This document shows, piece after piece, positions 8,829 through 17,071 of a DNA stretch of 64,000 nt. Position 1 is the stretch's first letter, and the number at the start of each line of letters is the position of its first letter. The DNA comes from Streptomyces caelestis (GTDB lineage: Bacteria > Actinomycetota > Actinomycetes > Streptomycetales > Streptomycetaceae). Location: positions 62,001 to 126,000 of the forward strand of contig NZ_LGCN01000120.1 of assembly GCF_001279005.1 (NCBI RefSeq), in the 5' to 3' direction. The notes under the pieces were generated by a model. It was not told the origin of the DNA. It saw only the letters and a list, made by a program, of their open reading frames with translations, and searched no databases. A program made the translations under genes and the position numbers.

Positions 8829-10292
8829 GTGTTTGCTCTACATTCCGCGTCCGCCATGACCGGGCGACGCACCACCGCACGACGTGCCGCCGCAGGGGCG
8901 GCCACGGCCGGCCTGCTGACCATGGGCCTGCTCGCCGGTGCGGGCAACGCCGCCGCCGACGAGGGCGACGTCCACCACCAGGGGGGTGCGGTCGCCACGC
9001 TCGACGGCCTGAAGACGTACGACTCGGCACGTCTGGACGTCGGCGACGGCAAGACCAAGAACATCGCCGCCGGCCTGTTCGAGATGAGCGTCGAGGGCAG
9101 CGGCCGTCTGCAGTCGTACTGCATCGACATCCACAACCCGACCCAGAACAAGGCGACGTACCTGGAGACCCCCTGGGCCCAGACCTCGCTCGGCGCCAAC
9201 GAGAACGCCGGCAAGATCCTCTGGATCCTGCAGAACTCGTACCCGCAGGTCGACGACCTGACGGCGCTCTCCCAGAAGTCGGGCGCCGAAGGGCTGACCG
9301 CCAAGACCGCGGCGGCCGGCACCCAGGTGGCCATCTGGCGCTTCTCGGACGGGGCGAAGGTCGAGGCCCGCGACGCGCAGGCCGAGAAGCTCGCCGACTG
9401 GCTCGAGGGCCAAGCCCAGAACCTCCAGGAGCCGAAGACCTCCCTGACGCTGGAGCCCAACGCGGTCTCCGGCAAGGCCGGCGGCAGGCTCGGCCCGGTG
9501 ACCGTGCGCACGGACGCCGGTCAGGTCTCCGTCGCCGCGTCCGCCGATGCCGCCGGGGCCGGCGTCAAGGTGACCGACAAGGACGGCAAGGCCCTCACGT
9601 CCGCCGGGGACGGCAGCGAGCTGTACTTCGACGTTCCCGAGGGGACGGCCGACGGCGCGGCCTCGCTGACGGTCAAGGCGACCACCGAGATCCCGGTCGG
9701 CCGCGCGTTCGCGAGCCCCAGCAAGAGCCAGACGCAGATCCTCGCCGGCTCCAGCGAGTCCACCGTCACGGCCGACGCGACCGCGAACTGGGCCACCAAG
9801 GGCGCCATCCCCTCGGTGACGGCGGAGAAGAACTGCGCCGAGGGCGGCGTCGACGTCACGGCGAGCAACGAGGGCGACGCCCCGTTCACCTTCGAACTCG
9901 CCGGCGCCGAGCACACGGTCGAGCCGGGCGGGACCAAGACGGTGACCGTCCCGGTCGACGAGGACGCGGCGTACGACTTCACCGTCGAGGGCCCGAACGG
10001 CTTCTCGGAGCGTTTCCAGGGCGTCCTGGACTGCAAGACCCAGGGCACCCCGGCCCCGGGGACCGACACACCGGGCACCGGGACGCCGGGCACCGACGGG
10101 GACACCCCGTCCTCGGCCCCGAGCACGGCCGGCGGCTCCTCCGAGGAGGCGACCGGCGGCGAGGGCGACCTCGCGAACACCGGCGGTTCCAGCGCCACGC
10201 CGGTGATCGCGGGCATCGCGGTGGCCCTCGTGGCCGCGGGCGGCGCGGCGATGTTCTTCCTGCGCAGGAAGAAGGCGGCCACCGGGGAGTGA
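8829..10292 (+). CDS. cell-wall anchored thioester-domain surface protein (LAxTG)
   Basis: This is an exported protein of 487 residues, displayed on the cell wall by a class E sortase. The N-terminal signal peptide has the RRTTARRAAAG charged region and a hydrophobic core ending near NAAA. A thioester (TQXA) domain follows: C98 in SYCIDIHNP and Q166 in GTQVAIWRFSDG are the pair that forms the internal Cys-Gln bond used for covalent adhesion. Immunoglobulin-like segments then lead to a Pro/Thr/Gly-rich stalk (APGTDTPGTGTPGTDG). The sorting signal LANTG (448-452) is followed by a membrane helix and the tail RRKK. GTG 8829 is chosen because GGAGGGG at 8816-8822 gives ideal spacing. It is a single gene followed by a strong terminator. 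Confidence 0.9.
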   Translation: MFALHSASAMTGRRTTARRAAAGAATAGLLTMGLLAGAGNAAADEGDVHHQGGAVATLDGLKTYDSARLDVGDGKTKNIAAGLFEMSVEGSGRLQSYCIDIHNPTQNKATYLETPWAQTSLGANENAGKILWILQNSYPQVDDLTALSQKSGAEGLTAKTAAAGTQVAIWRFSDGAKVEARDAQAEKLADWLEGQAQNLQEPKTSLTLEPNAVSGKAGGRLGPVTVRTDAGQVSVAASADAAGAGVKVTDKDGKALTSAGDGSELYFDVPEGTADGAASLTVKATTEIPVGRAFASPSKSQTQILAGSSESTVTADATANWATKGAIPSVTAEKNCAEGGVDVTASNEGDAPFTFELAGAEHTVEPGGTKTVTVPVDEDAAYDFTVEGPNGFSERFQGVLDCKTQGTPAPGTDTPGTGTPGTDGDTPSSAPSTAGGSSEEATGGEGDLANTGGSSATPVIAGIAVALVAAGGAAMFFLRRKKAATGE

Positions 10293-10313
10293 CCGGCCGC
10301 TGATCCGGCGGAC

Positions 10314-10346
10314 GGGCCCGGCACACGCATCGCGTGCGCCGGGCCC
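10314..10346 (+). terminator. intrinsic terminator after the surface protein gene
   Basis: The arms GGGCCCGGC and GCCGGGCCC are perfect complements, and the stem continues inward with one mismatch (ACACGC with GCGTGC) around the loop ATC. The hairpin begins 21 bases after the stop codon. Confidence 0.75.
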
Positions 10347-10428
10347 GTCCGTCATGGAGACCCGTGCGGACCGCACGGCCCGCATCTCCGGGTGCGACGG
10401 GTCGCGGAGCCACGTACGCGGCGTCGCG

Positions 10429-11790
10429 TCACTCCGCAGGCGTCCCGGCGGCTGTCTCGGATCGGGTACGCCGTGTGAATCCGGCCGTCGCGGATGACGT
10501 CTTCGACGACACCGGTCCCCCGCCGGCTGCCGTGCACGCCCACGGCGCTCGTGGACTCCCGAGGTGAGCCACGGCCGAGTGACACGCGGCGACGACGCTT
10601 CCGATCGACGACGGTGGGAAGAGTCCGGTCCCGCGGAGTTGACGCATCTGGCCGAGCAGCGGCCGGAGAAGCTGTACGAAGCCGCGGAGTGGTTGTGCCG
10701 GAAGGCGTCCGGTGGAAGGTCCGGCGGGGCCTCGGTGACGCGGACCGTCGGGCGGATCGCCGAGGCCCTCGCCGACACGCGCTCGCGGGACTGTGCCGTG
10801 TACGCCGTGGACATCGTGAGCCGGCTGCTGCCCCTGGAGGCAGCGGCCCGTGGGGAAGGCGACCGGCTGCGGCGTTCGGTGGCCGCGAGGCTGGTGAAGG
10901 CGCAGCATCCGCGAAACCTCGAGCCCTTGTTCGAGGAACTGCCGGACGACATCCACGATCCGGCGGCCGAGACGCGGGCCTGTCTCCTCGGGGAACTCGC
11001 GCTGATCGGTTCGCTGGAGCATGATGCTGACCTCCTTCGGGTCCGGGACCAGCATCCCGCCGCGCTGTCCCTCCGCGTAGCCGAACCACTTGTTGTCCGG
11101 CGACTCCAGAAGCATCAACGGCCCGTCGAAACCGGCGTGGTCCGGCTGGTGGCGCGGCATGATCTGCAACTCGACGTTGAACTGGGACGACCGTTCCAGG
11201 AGGCTGTCGAGCAGCTCTCGCGTCACGTCCGGGCCTCCGGTGCCACGCTCGAGCAGTGCCTGCTCGATGATGAAGCTGAACGTGATCGGTGGTCTGCGGT
11301 CGAACAGTCGATGGCGTTCCAGCCGGGCCGTTACCTGCTCGGTCACCTGTTCCTCGTCCTTCACCGGCGGGACGCTCTCCGTCACCGCCCGCGCGTAGCG
11401 TTCCGTCTGCAGCAGGCCGGGTACCACCCGGCACTCGTACGTCCACAGGGTCACCGCCTGCGTCTCCAGCCGTGCCCACTGCCGGAACCAACTCGCCAGC
11501 CCCGCCTGCCGGGACAGATGCGGTGCGGTCCTCCGCAGCGCGCCGGTGTTGCCGGTCGCCTCTTCCGCACGCTCCACGAAGCCCCGGTCCGGCATCCGGC
11601 GGCCCAGCTCCACCGAGGCCACCGTGTGCTTCGAGAAGCAGACCAGGGCGGCGAACTCCTCCCGGCTGAGGTCCGCGTGTTCCCGCAGGGCCTGGACGAA
11701 CGCGCCGAAGGTGCGCAGGCTGTCCGAGGTCCCGGGTTCGCCGCAACTCCCCGCGCCCGCCCCGCCGTCCGTGTTCTCATGAGCCACCAT
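10429..11790 (-). CDS. XRE regulator with DUF5753 domain, C-terminus displaced
   Basis: This is a helix-turn-helix regulator of the large Streptomyces DUF5753 group. ATG 11790 has GGAGG six bases upstream. The HTH is LRTFGAFVQALREHADLSREEF followed by SKHTVASVELGRRMPDRGF, and the DUF5753 domain runs from QAVTLWTYECRVVPGLLQTERYAR to KWFGYAEGQRGGMLVPDPKEVSIMLQR. Family members end about 20 residues later. Here the homology stops near 11015 and the frame reads on for nearly 200 residues antisense to a plus-strand gene fragment before stopping at 10429. The usual DUF397 partner gene downstream is absent. The gene has probably lost its 3' end and partner in a deletion or inversion; whether the altered protein works is unknown. 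Confidence 0.65.
   Translation of the reverse strand: MVAHENTDGGAGAGSCGEPGTSDSLRTFGAFVQALREHADLSREEFAALVCFSKHTVASVELGRRMPDRGFVERAEEATGNTGALRRTAPHLSRQAGLASWFRQWARLETQAVTLWTYECRVVPGLLQTERYARAVTESVPPVKDEEQVTEQVTARLERHRLFDRRPPITFSFIIEQALLERGTGGPDVTRELLDSLLERSSQFNVELQIMPRHQPDHAGFDGPLMLLESPDNKWFGYAEGQRGGMLVPDPKEVSIMLQRTDQREFPEETGPRLGRRIVDVVRQFLEQGLEVSRMLRLHQPRGHRTPQPVAFPTGRCLQGQQPAHDVHGVHGTVPRARVGEGLGDPPDGPRHRGPAGPSTGRLPAQPLRGFVQLLRPLLGQMRQLRGTGLFPPSSIGSVVAACHSAVAHLGSPRAPWACTAAGGGPVSSKTSSATAGFTRRTRSETAAGTPAE
10564..11017 (+). pseudogene. unknown gene, truncated at a rearrangement junction
   Basis: From a GTG at 10564 the plus frame shows strong coding bias (third positions almost always G or C) and a helical protein: LAEQRPEKLYEAAEWLCRK, VTRTVGRIAEALADTRSRD, RLVKAQHPRNLEPLFEELP, DDIHDPAAETRACLLGELAL. 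I do not recognise the family; the helix pattern recalls HEAT-like repeats. After about 11010 the frame runs antisense through the XRE regulator and loses all protein-like character, so the real gene is cut there. The start is uncertain and no good ribosome binding site is seen. Confidence 0.45.
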
Positions 11791-11992
11791 CGGCCACCTC
11801 CCGCGCATGTGCCACGTTCCCGCCGCTTCTGACCGGTCGTCATCGTCACACTGAGTGACACGCACCGTCCACCGAAAGTGCTCGTACACTGACTCTGCGT
11901 ACGCGTACTCTCGTCGACGGGCGATCGGGAATCGCTGCCGAGCCGAGCGCGTGGCGCCGATGTCGCGCCGTTCGCCGTTCCCGCGGAAAGCG

Positions 11993-12021
11993 TTGACGCG
12001 CCGCCGGTCGAGCCCTACCTT
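11993..12021 (+). promoter_or_regulatory. vegetative-type promoter of the GH43 gene
   Basis: TTGACG (11993-11998) and TACCTT (12016-12021) are separated by exactly 17 bases, a good match to the HrdB-type consensus. It lies 105 bases before the ATG at 12127. Confidence 0.6.
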
Positions 12022-12040
12022 CTGACCGGTTCCCCGAACT

Positions 12041-12060
12041 TTGTTCGCCATATCGAACAA
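12041..12060 (+). promoter_or_regulatory. operator palindrome downstream of the GH43 promoter
   Basis: TTGTTCG (12041-12047) and CGAACAA (12054-12060) form a perfect inverted repeat around CCATAT. It sits about 20 bases after the -10 element, where a bound repressor would block transcription. The GTTCG/CGAAC arms are of a kind seen for IclR-type and other sugar repressors; the cognate regulator is not identified here. Confidence 0.6.
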
Positions 12061-12126
12061 GAGGGGGCTGTTCCGTCTGTCACGTCCGCTCTGTTCGCGC
12101 ACCCGCCCCACACATTTGGAGAGCCG

Positions 12127-13530
12127 ATGAGCGCACGCCCCCGTAGCCAGGCCATGCCGTCCCGCAGACTGTTCCTCGGCGCCGCAGCGGCCACGACGGC
12201 GGCCCTGGCCGCCGATCTGTCCCTGGGCGCCCCACCCGCCCGTGCCGCCGACTCCGCCTACGTCATGGGCTACTTCACGGAGTCGCCGAACGGCCTCGGC
12301 ACCGACTACGGCCTCCACCTGGCCGTCAGCACCGACTCCCTCAACTGGACGCCGCTGAACCAGAACAACCCCGTCGTCACCCCCACCGCGGGCGCCGGCG
12401 GCCTGCGCGACCCGTTCATCATGCGCAAGCGCGACGGCGGATTCGTGGTGCTGGCCACGGACCTCAAGGGCACCGACTGGGGTTACAACAGCCAGACCAT
12501 CCACGTGTGGGACTCCGCCGACCTGCGCAGCTTCACCCACTACCGCCGCCCCCACCTGCACGACATGGTCACCCACAGCTGGGCCCCCGAGGCCTTCTGG
12601 GACGCGAGCCGCGGCCAGTACGCGATCGTCTACTCGTCGGTGAACAACAGCGGTCACAGCGTCCTGATGGTCAACTACACCAGCGACTTCACGACCGTCT
12701 CCGCACCTCAGGTGTTCTTCGACCCCGGCTACGACATCATCGACGGCGACATGGCCGTCGGCGTGAACGGTGTCAACTACCTCTACTTCAAGAGCAGCAG
12801 AACCGGCGGCCTGGTCGGCGCCCGTTCCACCTCACTGAACCCGGGCAGCTTCACGCCGTTCAGCACGTCGGTCGCCCACGGCGGCACCGAGGCGCCGACG
12901 CTCGTGAAGTCCCTGACCTCGAACACCTGGTACCTGTGGGGCGACACCTACACCCCCAACGGCGTCTTCTACGCCTGGCGGACCACCGACCTCGCGGCCG
13001 GCACCTGGACTCCGGTCGACCAGAAGCTCTACACCCACCCGGTCAACGCCAAGCACTGCACCATCGCCCCGATCACCACCGCCGAGTACACCAACCTGCT
13101 GGCCCGCTGGGGCGCCCCCGCCTGGAACCGGCTCAAGTCCTACAACCACCCGGCCCGTTACGTGCGCCACGCCGACTACCTGGCACGGATCGACACCTAC
13201 CCCTTCGACCCGTACACCGACTCGCAGTGGAAGACGGTCCCCGGGCTGGCCGACTCCTCCGGAGTCTCCTTCCAGTCGGTCAACCACCCCACCCGCTACC
13301 TGCGGCACTACGACTACCAGGTCCGTCTCGACGTCAACGACGGCACCGCCGTCTTCGCCCAGGACGCCACCTTCCACCGGGTCGCGGGCCTCGCCGACGC
13401 CTCCTGGTCCTCCTTCCGCTCCCACAACCACCCCACCCGTTACATCCGGCACTCCGACTACGCCCTGCGCGTCGACCCGATCACCACCGCCACGGACCGG
13501 GCCGACGCCACCTTCTCGGTGGGGCACTGA
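12127..13530 (+). CDS. secreted GH43-type glycosidase with AbfB carbohydrate-binding domain
   Basis: This is an exported enzyme of 467 residues that probably releases arabinose from arabinan or arabinoxylan. The N-terminus is a Tat signal (SRRLFLG at 12-18, cleavage likely after ARA at 40). A five-bladed GH43-like propeller follows, with GLRDPFIMRK, SWAPEAFWD, YDIIDGDMAVGV and GGTEAPTLVK providing the acidic residues expected for the active site. The last 150 residues are an AbfB (CBM42) beta-trefoil, recognisable by three repeats: YNHPARYVRHADYLARID, VNHPTRYLRHYDYQVRLD, HNHPTRYIRHSDYALRVD. ATG 12127 follows GGAGAG. It is a single gene with its own promoter and a palindromic operator, ending 25 bases from the convergent ABC operon. 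The exact substrate is inferred from the AbfB domain. Confidence 0.88.
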   Translation: MSARPRSQAMPSRRLFLGAAAATTAALAADLSLGAPPARAADSAYVMGYFTESPNGLGTDYGLHLAVSTDSLNWTPLNQNNPVVTPTAGAGGLRDPFIMRKRDGGFVVLATDLKGTDWGYNSQTIHVWDSADLRSFTHYRRPHLHDMVTHSWAPEAFWDASRGQYAIVYSSVNNSGHSVLMVNYTSDFTTVSAPQVFFDPGYDIIDGDMAVGVNGVNYLYFKSSRTGGLVGARSTSLNPGSFTPFSTSVAHGGTEAPTLVKSLTSNTWYLWGDTYTPNGVFYAWRTTDLAAGTWTPVDQKLYTHPVNAKHCTIAPITTAEYTNLLARWGAPAWNRLKSYNHPARYVRHADYLARIDTYPFDPYTDSQWKTVPGLADSSGVSFQSVNHPTRYLRHYDYQVRLDVNDGTAVFAQDATFHRVAGLADASWSSFRSHNHPTRYIRHSDYALRVDPITTATDRADATFSVGH

Positions 13531-13554
13531 TCGCACGGCGAGCGGGCACGTGCG

Positions 13555-15294
13555 TCATGTGACCGTCCCCGCCGTCAGGCGGGTCGTCGTGCGCACGAGG
13601 GACGCGGTGAAGGGGTGGGCCGGGGTGGTCAGAACCACCTCGGCCGGGCCCTGTTCGACGAGTTCACCGGCGTCCAGTACGGCGATGCGGTGGGCCAGGG
13701 CGGCCGTGTCCAGGTCGTGGGTGATCAGGACGAGGGACAGCTGGTCGCGGTCGCGGACCAGCGCGGTGAGCACGTCGAGGATGCCCCGGCGGGTGAGCGT
13801 GTCGAGACCGGAGGTGATCTCGTCGCAGACGAGGACGCGGGGGCGGGCGAGCAGGGCGCGGGCGAGGGCGGCGCGCTGGAGTTCGCCGCCGGAGAGCCGG
13901 CCGGGGTGCCGGTGGGCCAGCTCCTCCGGAAGCCCGAGACCGGCCAGGGTGGTCAGCGCCTCCCGGGTCGCCGTGTCCTCGTCGGTGCCGCGCAGGCGTA
14001 CGGCGGTGCGGGCGACCTGCCGTACGACGGGGCGGTGCTCGTCGAAGGCGGCGTGCGCGTCCTGGAAGACGTACTGTACGGCCGCGAGTTGGGTGGGGCT
14101 GCGGTCGCGCAGGCTTCGCGGCAGCGGTGTGCCGTCCAGGAGTACCTCGCCGTCGTGGTCCCGGTGGAGGCCGGCGACGCAGCGGGCCAGGGTGGTCTTG
14201 CCGCTGCCGGACCGGCCGACGACGGCGAGCGACCGGCCCGGGTACAGGTCGAGTTCGGGGACGCGCAGCACCACGGTGGCGCCGCGGGCGCCGTCGCGGT
14301 GCCGGGCGGTGAGTCCGCGCACCCGCAGGACGGGCTGTCCGGCGTCGCCGGCCGGAGCGCCGGGCGGCGGTGACTCCGTGCGGTCGTCGAGCGGTTCGCG
14401 CCCCCGTGGTACCGGCGGCCCGGTGGCCGGCTCCTCCGGGCCCGTCGACTCCGTACGTCCGTGCAGCAGTTCGCGGGTCCATGCGTGCCGGGGCGAGGTC
14501 CGGACCCGTCGGGCCGGGCCCGACTCGACGACCCGGCCCGCCCGCAGCACCACCACCTCGTCGGCGAGGGCGCGCACCACGTCCAGGTCGTGGCTGAGCA
14601 GCACGACGGCGATGCCGCGGGCCGCGACGGCCCTGAACCGCTCGACGATACGGCTCTTGGTCAGGGCGTCCTGGCCCGTGGTGGGCTCGTCGGCGACGAC
14701 GACGCGCGCGCCCAGCAGCAACGCCTGAGCGAGGACGACGCGTTGCTGCTGGCCGCCGGAGAGCTGGTGCGGATAGCGCCGCAGCAGGTCTTCCCCGTCG
14801 GGGAGTTGTGCCTCCGCCAGGGCGCGCAGGACGCGGTCGCGGGCCGCCGCCCGGCGCTGCCGCACCGGCAGCCGGCGCACCTGGGCGCGGGCGATGTCGG
14901 TCAGCAGCGCGGAGACCCGGCGGGCGGGGTTGAGGGCCGCCGCCGGATGCTGGGGGACGTAGCCGACGCGGCCGCCGTCCGCCACCCGTACGTCGCCGGT
15001 GACGTGGGCACCCGCCGGGTACTCGCCGAGCAGGGCGAGGCCGGTGGTGGTCTTGCCGCTGCCGGACGCGCCGATCAGCGCCGTGACCCTGCCGGGCCGG
15101 GCCCGCAGGCTCACCCCGTCGACGATCGCCCGACCGTCGACGACGACGCGCAGGCCACGGATCTCGGCGACGGGACCCCCGCCGGTGTCCGCGTCGGCAG
15201 GCGCGCCGACATTCCGGTCGGTGTCCGCGTCGGCGTGCACGCCGACACTTCTGCCGGCATCCACGTCGGCGCCCTTCTCGTCCTCGTGCTTCAC
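13555..15294 (-). CDS. ABC transporter ATPase with two nucleotide-binding domains (peptide/nickel type)
   Basis: This is the energy subunit of the importer encoded just upstream. In 579 residues it joins two ATPase domains that are separate proteins in the classic Opp/Dpp systems. Domain 1 has Walker A GASGSGKT (75-82), signature LSGGQQQRV and Walker B VVVADEPTTGQD. Domain 2 has GRSGSGKTT, LSGGELQRA and LVCDEITSGLD. GTG 15294 overlaps the permease stop by four bases. Residues 2-40 are a low-complexity linker (VHADADTD, APADADTG) encoded by a 36-base tandem repeat. It is the last gene of the ten-gene operon and converges on the GH43 gene with a gap of only 24 bases. Confidence 0.9.
   Translation of the reverse strand: MKHEDEKGADVDAGRSVGVHADADTDRNVGAPADADTGGGPVAEIRGLRVVVDGRAIVDGVSLRARPGRVTALIGASGSGKTTTGLALLGEYPAGAHVTGDVRVADGGRVGYVPQHPAAALNPARRVSALLTDIARAQVRRLPVRQRRAAARDRVLRALAEAQLPDGEDLLRRYPHQLSGGQQQRVVLAQALLLGARVVVADEPTTGQDALTKSRIVERFRAVAARGIAVVLLSHDLDVVRALADEVVVLRAGRVVESGPARRVRTSPRHAWTRELLHGRTESTGPEEPATGPPVPRGREPLDDRTESPPPGAPAGDAGQPVLRVRGLTARHRDGARGATVVLRVPELDLYPGRSLAVVGRSGSGKTTLARCVAGLHRDHDGEVLLDGTPLPRSLRDRSPTQLAAVQYVFQDAHAAFDEHRPVVRQVARTAVRLRGTDEDTATREALTTLAGLGLPEELAHRHPGRLSGGELQRAALARALLARPRVLVCDEITSGLDTLTRRGILDVLTALVRDRDQLSLVLITHDLDTAALAHRIAVLDAGELVEQGPAEVVLTTPAHPFTASLVRTTTRLTAGTVT
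15184..15255 (-). repeat. 36-base tandem repeat in the ATPase linker
   Basis: Two copies of a 36-base unit (15184-15219 and 15220-15255) begin with GGTGTCCGCGTCGGC on the plus strand, and a decayed third copy follows. It keeps the frame (12 codons) and encodes the Asp/Ala-rich linker at the N-terminus of the ABC ATPase. Confidence 0.6.
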
Positions 15295-16121
15295 GGGCGT
15301 GTTCCCTTCTCCGTCCGGCGCGGGCCCCGACGCCCGCCCTGGTCCAGCGCGGCGTCGAAGAGGAGGTTCGTCCCCGTCGTCAGCGCGACGATCAGCACGG
15401 CGGGGACGACCACGGCCCACGGCTGGACGAACAGTCCCGTTCGGTTGCGGTCGACCATGACCGCCCAGTCGGCGGCGTCGGGCGCCACGCCGACCCCGAG
15501 GAACGCGGCCGTGGCGACCAGGTAGAGCACGCCGGTCAGCCGGGTGCCGGCGTCGGCGGCCAGGGTGCGCAGCATGGAGCGGCCGACGTAGCCGAAGGCC
15601 GTCCGCCACCACGTCTCGCCCTGCATGCGCAGCGCCTCGACCGCGGGCCGGGCGGCGGCCTCCGCCGCGGCGGCGCGCACCAGCCGGGCGGCGTCGGGCA
15701 CGTTGGCCAGGGCGACCAGCAGGGCGAGACCGACGGCGCCCGGCGAGAACACCGTCGCGGCCAGCAGGATCAGCAGCAGCGACGGGACGGCGAGCAGCAC
15801 GTCCAGGGGCCGCATCAGCAGCTCCTCCAGCAGGCGGTGCCGGGTGAGCGCGCTGAGCAGACCGACCGGGAGGGCGACCAGGTAGGCCAGGGCGGTCGCG
15901 GCGAGCGCGGTCAGCACCACCGGCCGCCCGCCGTGCAGCACCTGGCGCCAGACGTCCCGCCCCACGAAGTCGGTGCCGAGCCAGTGGCCGTCGCCCAGTG
16001 TGAAGGACGCGGCCCGCGCCCCCGGTTCACCCGCGAACACCGGCCCGAGCAGGGCGAGTACGAGCGGTACGGCGACGATCGTGAGGCCGAGCGCGAAGCG
16101 GCCCGTACGCGGACTCCTCAC
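15291..16121 (-). CDS. ABC transporter permease (DppC type)
   Basis: This is an inner-membrane permease subunit of 276 residues. It has an N-terminal anchor (FALGLTIVAVPLVLALLGPVFA) and the short DppC-like loop HWLGTDFVGRDVWRQVLHGGR. The BPD transport core has five further helices and the cytoplasmic coupling motif EALRMQGETWWRTAFGYV. GTG 16121 overlaps the upstream permease stop by four bases and the gene's own stop overlaps the ATPase start, so all subunits are made together. It pairs with the DppB-type permease at 16118-17071 to form the channel for the substrate delivered by the lipoprotein at 17068-18651. Confidence 0.9.
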   Translation of the reverse strand: MRSPRTGRFALGLTIVAVPLVLALLGPVFAGEPGARAASFTLGDGHWLGTDFVGRDVWRQVLHGGRPVVLTALAATALAYLVALPVGLLSALTRHRLLEELLMRPLDVLLAVPSLLLILLAATVFSPGAVGLALLVALANVPDAARLVRAAAAEAAARPAVEALRMQGETWWRTAFGYVGRSMLRTLAADAGTRLTGVLYLVATAAFLGVGVAPDAADWAVMVDRNRTGLFVQPWAVVVPAVLIVALTTGTNLLFDAALDQGGRRGPRRTEKGTRP

Positions 16122-17071
16122 GCGGCCACCCCCGCCCGGGGTGCGAGGCGGTGGGCGATCAGGTCGGCGCCCAGGTTCAGTACGACGGTCAGGACGCCGA
16201 ACACCACCGCCAGCCCCTGGACGACGGGCACGTCGCGTTCGGCGACGGCGCCCAGCAGAACCGTGCCGAGTCCGGGGATCACGTACAGGGCCTCCACGAC
16301 GACGACCCCGCACAGCAGCCAGTCGACGGTGCGGGCGAGCTGCTGAGCGGCGGGGGCCAGGGCGTTCGGCAGCGCGTGGGTGTACCGGACACGGGCGCCG
16401 GACACGCCGTAGCGGCGGGCCTGCGCCACGTACGGGGAGGCGAGCGCGTCGATCATGCCCGCGCGCACCAGCCGCACCAGCGAGCACACCGGCCGCGACA
16501 GCAGCACCAGCACGGGCAGGACCAGCGCGGCCGGATGGGCGAGCAGGTCGGCGCCGTAGCCGACGGCGGTCGGCGGCAGCCAGCCGAGCCGCAGCGCGAA
16601 CACGGTCACCAGCAGCACACCGAGGGCGAACTCGGGGACGGCGTACACGGCGAGCGTCACGGAGCTGATCAGCCGGTCCACCGGCCGGCCCGCGTGACGG
16701 GCGGCCAGCACCCCGAGCCCGAACCCGGCCGGTACGAGCAGCGCCACGGTCAGCACGGCCAGCAGCAGGGTGGGGCCGAAGCCGTCGGCGAGGTACCGGC
16801 TCACCGGACGGCCGGAGACCAGCGAGGTGCCGAGGTCGCCGTGGAGCAGCCCCGCCGCCCAGTCGGCCAGCCGCTCCCACGCCGGCCGGTCGAGCTCCAT
16901 CGCCTCCCGGATGGCCGCGATGCGGGCCGGGTCGGGCTGGTCCCCGGCGAGGGCGACCGCGGCGTCGCCCGGCAGCGCCTCGGTGAGCGCGAAGACCAGC
17001 AGCACCACGGCCACGGTCTGCAGCGCGCCGAGGAGCAGCCGCCGGGCGACGAAGGAGCGCAGTCCGCTCAC
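16118..17071 (-). CDS. ABC transporter permease (DppB type)
   Basis: This is an inner-membrane permease subunit of 317 residues. The opening SFVARRLLLGALQTVAVVLL is the standard DppB N-terminal helix, followed by the external loop with ALPGDAAVALAGDQPDP and GDLGTSLVSGRPVSRYL. Six membrane helices and the coupling segment YVAQARRYGVSGARV are present. GTG 17071 overlaps the stop of the binding-protein gene by four bases (GTGA). Together with its DppC-type partner it belongs to the peptide/nickel/opine importer class, which in other bacteria also takes up metal-opine complexes such as staphylopine. Confidence 0.9.
   Translation of the reverse strand: MSGLRSFVARRLLLGALQTVAVVLLVFALTEALPGDAAVALAGDQPDPARIAAIREAMELDRPAWERLADWAAGLLHGDLGTSLVSGRPVSRYLADGFGPTLLLAVLTVALLVPAGFGLGVLAARHAGRPVDRLISSVTLAVYAVPEFALGVLLVTVFALRLGWLPPTAVGYGADLLAHPAALVLPVLVLLSRPVCSLVRLVRAGMIDALASPYVAQARRYGVSGARVRYTHALPNALAPAAQQLARTVDWLLCGVVVVEALYVIPGLGTVLLGAVAERDVPVVQGLAVVFGVLTVVLNLGADLIAHRLAPRAGVAA

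Noticed and set aside
5864-9511. Very long minus-strand open frame (over 1,200 codons)
   Set aside because: It is antisense to the LAL regulator and surface protein and is open only because stop codons are rare in high-GC DNA. It has no motif and wrong codon bias.
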